From Diphasiastrum complanatum (lineage: Eukaryota > Streptophyta > Lycopodiopsida > Lycopodiales > Lycopodiaceae), in assembly GCA_029204225.1 (NCBI GenBank), contig CM055100.1, forward strand, positions 16,386,164 through 16,450,163: DNA of 64,000 nt, given 5' to 3'. Below the pieces are notes generated by a model, which had not been told where the DNA came from, did no database searches, and was given only the letters and a program-made list of their open reading frames with translations. The translations under genes were made by a program, and so were the position numbers. Shown here piece after piece: positions 38,885 through 52,200 of this stretch (its first letter is position 1; the number at the start of each line of letters is the position of its first letter).

Positions 38885-41800
38885 ATGCCTAGAAGGAAAC
38901 CGCTCGTCTTGCTAAAGACAGCGGAGGCAGTTGGGTCTTTGTTGAATGATCCAGGAAAGCGCTATTCGGACCAAGCTGAGGAGCTCAAGGCTGCCAACCC
39001 TTATTCTGAGGCTGTAGCAACCAGCAGCAATGGTGAAGACCATAATTTTGAATTGCAAATCCGTTCAAATTTGCTTCTCTCAGCTGGCCTCTTGCATTTA
39101 CCTTCAGAAAAGAAAGGGTTACCTTTTGAGGATTGCAGTGATGCAGAGGAGGAAGGCCAGCAGGCTTCACTCCAAGAGGTTTTAAGGAAAAGAGGAGGTA
39201 GAGAGGGTCCTTTTGATGACAAATGCCTAGTTGGTGTTTCGACATCTACACTCTGCCAGCTAGCCTTGAGTTCTGGCTCTTGGGTAAGCTACTTGTTGCA
39301 GCAATCTCTAGTTGATCTCTCTTGGACATAGATTCAGTTTGGAAGATGTAAATTTTTTTTTTCACTTATTTACACAGTAATTACACAGAAGTTTGCAGCC
39401 AACGTCCTGTTTTACTTCCGTCTTTGACTTATAATCAGTATGGCATTCTTCTTTTTTTCTCTTATGTTCAGTTTCTGGATCCCTTGAGGGTTCCTTCATG
39501 GGAAATTTGAAGAGGAGGGGAAGGATTTACTAAGAAGTCATTGCTTCAACAAACCTATATTGAAGAGTAATTTCAAGCTACGTTTAAAATGTATCTCAAA
39601 GTTCTCTTTCCTTGGAGCCAGTCGTTGAAGGATAGCCATTTTCGCCTGAGAGGAGCATGCACCTCATTCAATCAATACTTACAAGAATGTGATTAAGTGA
39701 TGTCGAACTTTTCAGAAGAATTATTGTTGAAGTCCTGTGGTAGTGATTTTGATTAAGACCTGCATGTAAAGAGGGCACGATGGCAGAGAGGAGAGAGAGA
39801 AACTTTTACTGATGAAAGCTGCACACTACTCACATAATGACAATATTAATGATTCGTCGATGAGAAAGCCTAAACCTAGATAGCTCTCTCCCACTGCATG
39901 ACTTCAAATTCCTTGGCATTCATGCTGGCCACCTATCACTTGGTCTCCAATGATGTAGACGAGTTGTTGCTATGGTTGCCGCATTTTTTTGTGATAGTCA
40001 TGGGCGTTCAACTGATAGTAGATATCTCACTTGTTAAGATCATGCGTGACAAAATTTTCTTATGGCATTTTATTAGAATTTAGAGTCCCTTGAGCGACTT
40101 ACACCATCGTTCTGGTTTTTTATGGCTTGAATCTACATCGACTTATATATGTTTTACAATAGTATCATGATGACCAAGACATTAATAGTTGATGTACTAT
40201 GCTTTGTGGATTTTTATGTGTTGCTTTTAAGAATACTTGTTCTAACGAATTATGTCCTCTCTTTCAAAACTTCCATTGGTCGACACATTTTCTCATAGTT
40301 CTATTTCACATTTGTTTATGATTAGCCATTACCACAGCTATTGCTTGGAGTCTTTCTTCTAGTATTTAGGGTTTAGTCATTTTTTACGCCCAACATTGAG
40401 GGCAATGTTTTTCAAAATTGGGGAGTGTTATGGACACACATAATCCATACTTCTTTATTTTTTTAGTGGACACACTTTTTATTATATTTGACAGGCCTTG
40501 GAACACTATTCTACATGGCTCCTAATTTGCGCCCTACTATTTGACTTTTCATCTTTCCCTCCAAGTCAATTGAAGGGAGGTAGCTTTTGTTTAGTATAAA
40601 TAGCCACTAAGGTAATTCATTTGTGAGTTATGAATTTGGAGTCTTGAGTTCTTTGTAGGGGAGTTCGAACTTTGCATTGGAGATCTGCCCGAGCTATCAC
40701 CAGCCATTGATTTCATTAGCCTTATTTGCTATCTTTCATGTTGAATCTGCTTACTAGGAGCAAGAAGGAAGAAGATTCCAAGCATTGCTTCTCTACATCA
40801 TCAAATAAACCATGCATATCAAACTATGGGCTTGGGTATGCACAATAACCATGAAGTCCCATGGACAACTGATAGACTAGAAGTGCAAATCACATTGGGA
40901 AGATCCTCAGTGGTACATGCAAAGTGGACAAGCTCAACCATCGGAAGCATATTTTTGAATCGATGAAATCATTCAAAAGGAACTGCAGGAAGTATAGTGG
41001 CAACTGGCATAAGAGAAGTAGTAATATCATTAAAACTAGGAAGAAGATAAAAACATCATCGCTGCACCAAATGAAGGTAACCATGCCAAACTATGTGAAG
41101 TGGCCATGTAGGTCGTAGCAACCAAGCATGCCATGTATCAGTAAGTAGCAATGAGCAAAATATGTACATATGCCCGATATATTGGCAACGACAAAAAATG
41201 TCTAGCCCAAGCTATGTAGAGAAACCAAGCATGGTGGTCTTTTCAACAATCCAAGTAACATATAAAGAACAATAGGCAAGAACAACAACAACAACAATAT
41301 ATCTGCACCAAGAAAAGATAGCAACATCAGAACAAAAAAAAAGGATCATAAGAATCACAACAACTGTGCAATATCATTGGGGACCAAGCTATATGTGATA
41401 TCCAAGAATATGAAGCATAAGGAGATAATCTTGACAAACAATAGCTACGATGGCATATGTGCAATGACAAGGTCGAGAAAAAAGGTATCCATGAGGGCCA
41501 TGAATCTTTAATGTTATCATGCCAAGGAATTTGTGATGCCCACGAGTGTAAAACATCATCTAGAAGAACATGATTCATAACTATAGTAGTACCCAGACAT
41601 AATAGCAGAGGTACCAATAAGTAAACTCTGGCCTAAATACTCATTTAGACAAACCTCATATGGACATGCTATAAACAGGTGCTACCAATGAAGCAATATC
41701 TAATCCATTGGAAACATTGAAAATTGATTGTGGATCACGTAACCCATCTAAAGATCTTCTAATGCAATCGTAGAGAAATTATCATGAATATCAATAAGAA

Positions 41801-44800
41801 TTGAAGCATTAGGAAAATTGTAAGCGCATACCAATGTCGAAGACACTTCAACAACCATGAAACCGGTATTGACAATAATGGCAACAACTAAAACCATTGG
41901 AATGAATAAAGTATTCAAAGCCCTAGACTAAGAATAACATTTGAACAATGCTCAAGCTTAAAGGATATAGCAGGACATGTGTTACAACCCTAAACAATTG
42001 TAAACCGCCAGGTGCCTGTCACCTTATAAAACCATACGCACACGATCCACCCTGCCGTAGGATCCACCTGGATCCACCCTCTGTGCCTTGGCCTGTCAAC
42101 AAGTAGGATTCAACCTCCAACCCTAGCGGCATCCCATACCACCACTAAGACTGTCAACCATCTCCCACTCCTAGCTAGCTCTCATCCTGGCTGTGCACAA
42201 GCGCTCTCCATCCACCTTCTCCTAGGTAGAAGAATTGAGTCCTCCTCCCCTCGTATACCTCCAAGGTAGAAGTCTCCAAGCCCAGTACACATCCCTGATA
42301 ACGACAAGTGGCATCCATGCGGTCCATGAGTCATTGGTCAAGTCAACAGGCCTAGTCTAGCGTCCAGTTTCAAGTTGGGTTTAGGGATCCAAGGGGTTGG
42401 GTCCCTAACATTCCCTCCCCCTTAAAAGACTTTTCTTCTAAGGAAGGAAATTTGGGAATCTCAGTCTAAGTTCTTGCCCCTTTTCCCAACTATCGTCATC
42501 TGTCGAACTACCTTTCCAATGAACAAAGTACTTAGTCACCTCATGGTTTATGAGTCCACGTTGACGTACTAATGGTCAGGAGAATAGGCCATTCATGAAC
42601 CTTACAGACTTCATTTTTCCAACCCACGGTCCGAAATAATGTGACCGAGGTAAACTAGTCTTGTCTGAAAGAACTCACATTTGGATTCCTTGGCATAAAG
42701 CTTCTCCTGCCTTAGTAACTCATTGAGATGCTCCTCATGCTCCTCTAAGGTCTTACTATAGATAAGAATATGATCTAAGTAAACTATTACGAACTTATCT
42801 AGATATGGACAAAGAAGATTGTGTTAGTATCAATTTGATCAACACAAACACATAATGGTATGCTAGAATTAAGGAAGCCCTCAAATCTCTACTAGAAAAC
42901 TTATTATTTTTGTCCACCGGCTAGCAAGTATTACCTGTGAAAATTTCAAATCCAAGGATGATCCAAAATGTTAGATCTAGGCCAAGAATGATTGCACCAA
43001 CAACCAATGTTAGACAAGCCACTTACTAGCTTGCTAATTTGATCAAAACACTAATTAAATGCATATGGAATCAATTGGAACTTGAAACCTACTCAAATCT
43101 AAACATTAGCCTCTATAAACAAACCGTACACAACATAAATGCATTTAATTCATTCACAATGTTGGGTGCAGTAGATTGCGTTGCTGGTGGTGTGGCAGAT
43201 CGCGCTGCAGCTGCAGCATAAGTGCCACGCTGGCAATGCTACAGCCAGCGCGCGCTGCGTCTGTTTTTATTATTATTATTTTTTTGAAAAAAATGCAAAA
43301 AAGGAGAAAGACCAATCTTGGCTTGGATGCGATTACTTTAATGAACAAGATATCCATTTTAGTGTTCAATCAGAGAATTACATGTGGTGGATAGCAGCTC
43401 CCCAGTTTGTTGCCTCTTCTCTCCCTTGGCCTTTTGCAAATGAGTCCTGAACTGTTGAAAATGCAAAAAAATTGCAACAAGGGGAACTTACCATTTTTTT
43501 CCAACGAAAATGCTCAAACCTGAAGCACGACTTACAGTGCCTTTGATACCAACTGTAACAACCCTAATCGACCGTAAACTGCTAGGTGCCGTTCATCTTA
43601 TGAATTTTGAAACCATATGCACACGATCTACTCTGCCGTAGGGTCCATCAGGATCCACCCTTTGTGCCCTGGCCTGTCAACAAGTAAGATTCGGCCTCCA
43701 ACCCCAACGGCATCCCATACCACTGCTAAGATGTCGAAGGAAAATAAGGTTGCTGATGCACTATCTCGAATACTGCATCAGATGAGCTTTACTGTAGTTG
43801 ACAGTGATCTCATGGAGTAGATCAAGAGAGCTCAGCAGAGCGACACACATTGTCAGCGTGTGTGGCCTGATGCGTGCAAGTTAGTCGACCAAGTGGAAGA
43901 GTCAGTCGAGGCTGTCGCTTCCGTAGAGGCACACACCTTAGGATCATTCTTATGATCTACAGCTTGCTGTTCTTTGTGTATTTCAGATGTATGTTTCATT
44001 CCTAGACTTGTTAAGCTCAAGTAGTCCTTGAAAATAGCATCTCTAGGGTCCTGAATCCAAATTTCGAGCTATTCTAGCATTCTTGATTTTTACAACAATG
44101 ATATCAGAGCTGTGGTTACAGTAAGCATGCAATCAAAAATGGCAAACACAAGCCTACTCACCTTAAATCCAGTTGGCCTCATCTTGGAAAATGGAAGACA
44201 ATATTCCATTTGGAAGACAAAGGTCATGCTGGTTTTCAAGAGAAATGGAGTATGGGAGATCATCAATGGACCTGCACCAACAGATGGAGCTACACAAAGA
44301 GATCAAGGCAAGTGGAATGAAAAGAATGATCAAGCATGTGCTTGGATAAGTCTTTCCACTTCAGAGGATATTCTACTTGAAATATCTGAAATGAGTAGTG
44401 CCAAAGATATTTGGAACTATCTAAAAATCAAATTTGAAACTAAATCCACTTCTGAAGTTGTACATATGTCAAATAGATTGTATACAATGACATGGAGTGG
44501 TAAGACTGATATAAAGAAATCTATATTTGAGATGAAAAGTTATTTTACTTCTCTAGCTCTTGCAGGACAAGAATATGCCATTAATAATGGCCAGAAGTTG
44601 TCTATTTTTCTTGGTGCTCTTCCCACTTCTTTTGACTCACTTAGGACAATTCTAGCAAGAACACCTAACATGAGTTTTGAAGAAGCAAGTAATGCAGTGA
44701 TTGAAGAAGATCACCTCAGAAGAGAAAGAGCAGCCCGGCACCAGCATGAAAGTAAGTTGCAGGAAGCCTACTTCACCAATCCGGGAGACAAGAAGAAAAA

Positions 44801-47800
44801 GAAGCAGAAGTCAAAGAAGAGCAAAGAGAAGGGGCCAAAACCCACATGTGACTATTGTGGGAAAGATGGCCACATACCGACGATTTGATTTGAAATCTTT
44901 GTCTCCTCTTTCTGAGAGAACCTATAAGGTTGTCTAGAGACAGATTGACTTCCTGGAATTAACTCAATCTTATGGTCTACTGACCTAGACGGTGGTAAAC
45001 CATGAGGTAATTCAGATGGAAAAACATCCCTAAATTCATTTATGATGTGTTCTTTCACTGCTTGTTCATGATCTAAATTTACTGAGTTAACAATTGTTGA
45101 GAATTCACAACCATTTAGATTCATTTCAGGAACATCCACAACTGGAATAGCACATATTGAAAAAACTTCATACTGAGAATAATCCAATGTCTCCATTTCA
45201 TTAATTGTAGAAATTTGATCCAACGGACGTACAAAATTACTGCCAAATAATGTAACTACCTTATCACCCTCCTTGAAAGTGAGAACATGCTTCTCAAAAT
45301 CAATTAACAGAGAAGGCGACTTACGAAATAACCATTTGTAACCTATGATTAAATCAGTACGAGCTAGGTCTAAAACATGAAAATTAACTAATTTTGTGTG
45401 TCCTTGCATCAAAACTAGGAGCTTCGGGACTTTTACGTTCCAAGTCTCCAACTCTGCTCCTGAAGCTGGATAAACTTTACATCTATGATTGTTGGCTTCA
45501 GTTTCCAAGCTGAGTTTCTGCACAAGACGAGAATTAATAAAATTATGAGTTGAACCACTATCCAATAAGATACTCACTTCTTGATCTTTAACTGTGCCAA
45601 TTAAACGGAAAAGTTCATTAGGCAAGAAAGAAGTAGTACTAAAAGAACATTCACACTCACAATCAGTCAGGTTAATTTCCAAAGTCTTACCATTGCCTCC
45701 TGGGATCTCAATCATGTGAGCAGACACTTTCTTCCTTTCTGGATCATATGTCTAGGCTTCTTATAGACGAAACATAAGTTCTCTTTCTTAGCCTTTTCCC
45801 TGGACATAGATTTCTTAAATCTTTTTCTCTTCGGCTCCTGGCTTCCGATGCTGCTTGATCTAATTCGTCAAAATATTTTGCTTGGTCTAGACCGCACTTC
45901 TTACCCTTCTTGGTTTTCAAAGTGGTTGGAATTTGCGCAAACTTCTTCCTAGATGCCACCACTATGGAATCATATGCTTTCACAATCCGAAACGCATCCT
46001 CGAGGTTTTGAAGCACATTTTGCCTGCATTCGTTATAATAGTCGGCTGTCAAAAACTGCCAAAGTGCCAACTTCGCATCGAATGATGGAACCCTATTCCA
46101 TAGGTCCATGAATTTTGGGACACTCAAAATAGGAAATTGACTTGCATGCAATTAGAACAATTTGAAATTCTACCAATTTTGCTCACAAAATTGCAAAACT
46201 TCAGATGATCATATCTTCGGCTACAAGACACCAAATTGGGTGTTGTAACGCTCAGTACAGAGGGAGAGCTAGTGAACAAGACTCTTGCCATGTCAGCCTG
46301 CCACCTAGGATTTATCGTGTGAGTTCAGAATAGCCAAAATACCTGTAGGAGGGCGGACTTTTTCAAGCCCAATCTACCTAAAAACTTGCAAACACTCAAT
46401 CAAACCTAAAAGTGATTATCCAAACAGTCTTAAATGGTCTCTAAGAGTTTCATGAAGCCTTCATACAGATCCTATGAAGCAGTATGGGCTGAGAACCATG
46501 AATTCTTGATTTCTAGAAGTCAAAATTGCTACAAACTTGATGGAATCGAAACATAAGCCTCTACCCATCAATTTACAGGTCTGATAGCTTGCTGGGAAGG
46601 TAAAAAGGAATACAAATCATGCTATAAAAAATCCAGAATGATCCCCTTATGGATTTAGAGAAATCCACCTCCCAAAATTCACCAAAAATGGTTAATTTTT
46701 TCTGTCTTCCTACAAACCCAATTGCTGGAATTCTTGGCTCTAACTTCTAGGACAGCTTCAAAAGACTAAGATTCATCTTTTCTTAGATCTAATTGATGTT
46801 CAACAACCTCCTACCATCCAATTTCATGAAAAAACCAGCAAAAATCATGGATTTTGGCCCTTTTTAGGTTTTTTCTATGACCAATTGGAATTTAATGGCA
46901 ATGTTTTCCTAATCCACATGCAATCCAATATACAGAGTTATAACCAGCCAAATTGATTTGAACTTGCTAGATTTTGAATTCTACCATCAATTTTGTGACA
47001 AAATCATGGAAAACAAGCTAAATTTGGCCACAAAATAGCCTAGAATCCAAAAGCATGGAAAGATCCAACATGCAACCTGAATTTCAACTACTTTCAAGTG
47101 AATAAGCTTGCTGGAAATTTCAGATCCATAACTAGTTTTGAGTTACACATGCTAAAACTCCAAAAAGACAACCAAAATTGATTTCCTAGCACAATTCTCC
47201 ATAAAACACAATGAATTTGAGAGAGATATGGATCATGCAAATTGAAATTGGGAAGATCCACCAACTTGCAACCTTGCTCCCCTCCTTGGATGAGAATACT
47301 AGTTGATTACCACCAAGCTCCAATGAAAAGCACCACCTCTCCAAGCTTGTAAGCCTTGCTCTGATACCACTTTAAGGGAAGCTCTTTAGATCCTGCTTAC
47401 AATTCACAAACACAATGGATAACACACTATGGAGAAACCACCCAACCAAGTAGAAGCATCCAATCAAACTCTAGAAGCTTCACCCCCAAGCCAACGAACA
47501 AGAAGCATGAATATAGAGTGAGAGCCTGACAATGAATCCAAAACCATGATGAGGAGTAGGGTGAGTTTGGACCCAATATTTAGAGCCAAAAGCATCCTAG
47601 GCACGTAGCCATGCATAGCCCTAAGTTCCCTATACATAGATTCACCTAGAATAGAGTCCTAAGCATGGACCAACTATTCATAGAATTGCTATTGATAACT
47701 CTACACATGCATACATTGTCTCATACCTTGTTTAGACTCCATTTAGTGTGTTCTGGGCCTCACAAGAATATTAGTTACTTTCGGGTCACGTCCAGTATGA

Positions 47801-49165
47801 CGTGGCATAACTAACAACTTGTTTCACTGGAGTACCATGTATCCAAGACTAGGAGTATACTGTATCCTATGTACTGGTCATGGACATAACAATATTTATA
47901 TCCTTGATATCTTTGATGATCAAGAGAAAGGTAAGCAGTGGAAGTGACACATTTTGCTTTACTCACATTTTTTTGGAGAATCTTTTTGTGTAGATAATGC
48001 TATGGAAGTAGATGGATGTTTTCATGATTTTCCAAAAACTAATGGATCTGGAAAAGAGGTCTTAGTCAATGGCTTTGATGGTCAAAATGAAGATCAAGAG
48101 GTTGGTCTCAAAGGGCTTCAACAACACAAAAGGGAAAGTGGCAACTTGGAGCTAGTCAAGAGCATCAAAGGAGAGCCAATTGGCAAAGATGTTATGGATC
48201 TATTTTTGCAGGCTATTGAGGACTCAAGTAAGGTCAAAGGATCAGCAAGGAAGTGTTGTTCAAGTTTACTTTACTTCTTCTATTTCATGTTTGAGCAATT
48301 TCATGTGGATGTGTGCAAATTGTCAAGATATGGTAAAACTAGCTACATTGGTTTGCATCATTTTGATGTTGAAGTTGTACTAGCATTCTGGTCTTGCTGA
48401 TGGAAATGAAGCTATTGGAGATTCATAATGCCACTCATTTATGATCAAGTCATCGATAGCATCTTATGGCAAGATGGATATGGAGGCTCATTCATGGAGT
48501 TTTATGGTGGAGACATATCAAGAAAGGACAAATATGGAGGAGACAAACAAGCAAGTGGTCATCACTCACATTTATTGTATTATTGACATGTAAAATTGAT
48601 GTAAGAAATAGTGAAGCATCCAAAGTGGACACTATTCTCTTAGTCTCCTTAATCTCTCTCTTTCTAGGGTTAAGTCTTGCTTATGTGCTGCTTTCATAGC
48701 TTAAGTCTTGCTTATGTGATGCTTTCATAGCTTAGCTCTAGATCAGCTGTGGCTCTATTCGTAACTTGGTATCAGAGCACCTTCTTATGCACTACTTTTT
48801 CAGATTTAGTAGAGGCTGTCTAGTGCCCTACTACCTTGTCACTTTCGTCGATTTTCTCCACCGATTTGCTGCCCATTTCGTGGCTTGATTGGAGGCTGTC
48901 CAACGCCCTACTTCATCACCATTTTCAATGGTTTTCTCCATTTTTTTCAGGATATGTGCGGATTTTGGTAGCTACTGCCCAGCGCCTTACTACCTTGCCA
49001 TCTTCGACGAATTTCCCCACCGATTTGCTATCCATTTTGCTGATTGTTTGGAGGCTGTTCAGCGCCCTACTTCATCACCATCTTCAGTGGTTTTTCCATC
49101 ATGTTGTAGGACATTTGTGGATCTTACTAGCTACTACCCAGCACCCATTTTTAGCTTGGATCTTC

Positions 49166-49225
<60 letters not shown>

Positions 49226-52200
49226 AGCCTCCTATCCAAAAATCACCCAATTTCCTAATCGTTTGCTATTCCAATTTGCCAAAATCTTGTAGCCTGTTTA
49301 TCGTTGCCCCAGCCCTTCCGACTTGTCACTTTCGCCTATTATTTTATCCGTTTCCAGCCATCTTTCACAATTTATCAAAAGGCTCTCCAGTGCCCATCCT
49401 CAACCACATTTCATGAAATTCCGACTCCGTTTGATATTCCAATTTGACATTTCCCACCTGGCTATCCAGCGCATTTTTACAGCCTTCATTTTCACTTTTT
49501 TCCATTAGTTGTGATAATATGACGACAAGAGTCCGCTCCCTCAAGTTTTCGTCTATTCCTTCCACTATCATTATGGCACATTCACCTACCCCGAGTGAAA
49601 CTGTTCAGAAAAACTTATCCGATCAGTTTCGGCGCATGGATGAAACCCTTTTTGGCCTCGTTCTTCGCTTCGATACAGTTATGACCGGCTTTCCTACCAT
49701 GTAGTCACATATTGATTATTTACAGCCTCATGGTCCTGGAAAAGCTCCAGTCTTTCCTTCATTTGGGACTCCCCCTCCATTTGGATTTCCATCTTCTTCT
49801 GCTAGTCAGCCTGGTGGTGGACCGTTCATTCCACCTAACCCACCTCCTAGTTTCTTTCCACGTCCCCCAGTTCCTGAGCCACACTTTGCTCGAGACTTTT
49901 GTGATAGAATACAACTTGCTACCTATTCCGGTTCCTTTGACGGGAACTTATTAGAGAATTGGTTTGCTAAGCTTGACACATATTTTCAGATCTACCCTAA
50001 GACTAATCCTCAGAAGATCCAGTTGGCTGCTTTACACTTAGATGGACGCGCCGCCACGTGGTGGCAAGTTTATCGAGCTGATCCTGATCGGGAAGTTCTC
50101 CATATATGGCATACCTTTCGCCGTGACCTCCGTCATGCTATGATTGATCCTCAGTGGCGACCGCCAACGTGGTACATTCCGTAGTCTCACTCAGACCAGT
50201 GACCTTGTTTTTTAACATATCAATTTATGGAGCTTTCTTATCTTTTCACAGATCTACTGCCCACTGAGCTTATTTCTCGTTACATTGCTGGGCTTCGTGG
50301 TGCTTTACGTTACGATGTTTCTTCCTTCCGTCCTCCCACACTTGTTGAGGCGATGTCTCTTGCTAGTACTTTACAGCACAAGTACTCTGACACCCTTCCT
50401 TCCCGCTTCTCCCGACCCCGTCCTTCTGCTTCATCTTTTCCCTCTATGTCCACCCCTACACTTGCTCCTTCAGTTCCAGTTCCTTGCATTGTGGACCCTC
50501 GACCTGCTTTTGTCCGACGTTACTCGTCTGCGGATTTCGCTGATCTTCAGGATCCTATATCACACAGTTTGAGCAAGTTGCCTGATTTACTTGAGATAGT
50601 TATTGATCTACCTGAGCTCGTCATTGTATCCCATAGTGAGTCAGAGTCACATATACAGGTTCCTACTGATGGTGATTCACATATACAGGTTGCGGCTGAT
50701 ATGGTCCTTGATACTGACATAGCATGCTATGATCCTATTGATGATGTTGTTCCATGCTTTGATATTGTTGTTGAGTACTTTGATGCTACTCGTGTTCCTG
50801 AGCGCCATGCTATAGATGTTGTCGCCTATGCTCCGTATTTCGATATTATTCATGGGTCTACGGTTTCAGATGCTTTGGCTACTCTAGTAGATCTCCATAT
50901 GGCATACGGTTATACATTTCATGATGGTCCTATTGTGTACTCACTAGCTGATTTTGTGGATACCCGTCTAGATGAGTATGCGGTTCTTCTAGATGCATAT
51001 TTAGGCCAGAACTTATCAGTTGATGCTTCTGTTATTATGCCTACGTATGTTGTTCCATTTGTGGATCATATTATTCTAGATGCGGGGCGAGAGTATATTG
51101 CTTTAGTGGATACAAGCAGTACACATTCATTTATTAGCAGTTACATTTCCACCAGGATTCGTGCTACACCTGTTCCTGCTTCCCAGCCTCTCAGTGTTGA
51201 GGTTGCTCGTTCCCATTCTTTTCCCAGTTCTCAGATGATTCAGGGCTTGGATTATCTCATTGGTGATTTTTCTGGTCAGACAGATTTCTACATCATTTCT
51301 CTGACGCACTATGACATTATTTTTGGTGCAGCCTGGTTCTCTTCACTTGGTACTGTTGTTGTGGATCTCTCTCAACGGACACTTTCCTTTACTCATGCTG
51401 GTCAGCATCACACTTGCTGGTATTGATTCCCAAGGTGACTATCAGTTGGTTACCGGGAAGCAGTTTATGCGTAGCCTGCCAAAGGCTCAGGATGCAGCTC
51501 TTCTTTCCATTCAGAGTACATCACTTGCTGCTTTACTTTCACCATTCGTGGGTCCTCTTCCTCAGGTTGATGCTCCTTCAGATTTACAGTTTGTTGTTGT
51601 GTGCCTTGTGCCTATATGCCTTGATTCACAGACATTGTATTCAGCGGTCATTCCTGGTTTTATTGATATTCAGGCCGTATACCTTGGTGGTATTTCTACT
51701 ATTGCTTTTGCGCATACCTCAGTTAGCCCTCCTGGTTCGGTGGTTGGTGCAGTATCTTCTCCATTGGTCTCTATATCTCCATCTCTTGAGTCCATTATGG
51801 CTAATGTTCCTGCTGATTTCTATGGGGTTCTTCACGAGTCCACGTTTGATGGTTCCCTCGCTATTGGTGATCAGGTTGTATCTTCTTTCACTTTACTCCA
51901 TGGATCTCTGCTTGAGGTTTGTGATTCGCCTCATGATATTTCTATGGTTCCTTATATGATTCATGTGCCTTTGGTCCTTACCGTTACACATTTTCCATCC
52001 GAGGATATTTGCGAGATGGTCACTATTACTTATCTAGGGTATTTATATGCTGGAATATTTCTAGATGAGTATACGGGCATCCTTCAGTCTCCTTGTGTTT
52101 CTACATATAGATTTGATGTAGTCCATGCCGATGCTATGGATATATGGCATTCCTGGTTTCCATTTGGACCTGTTGATTGGTACTAGTTTTTCCATATTAC

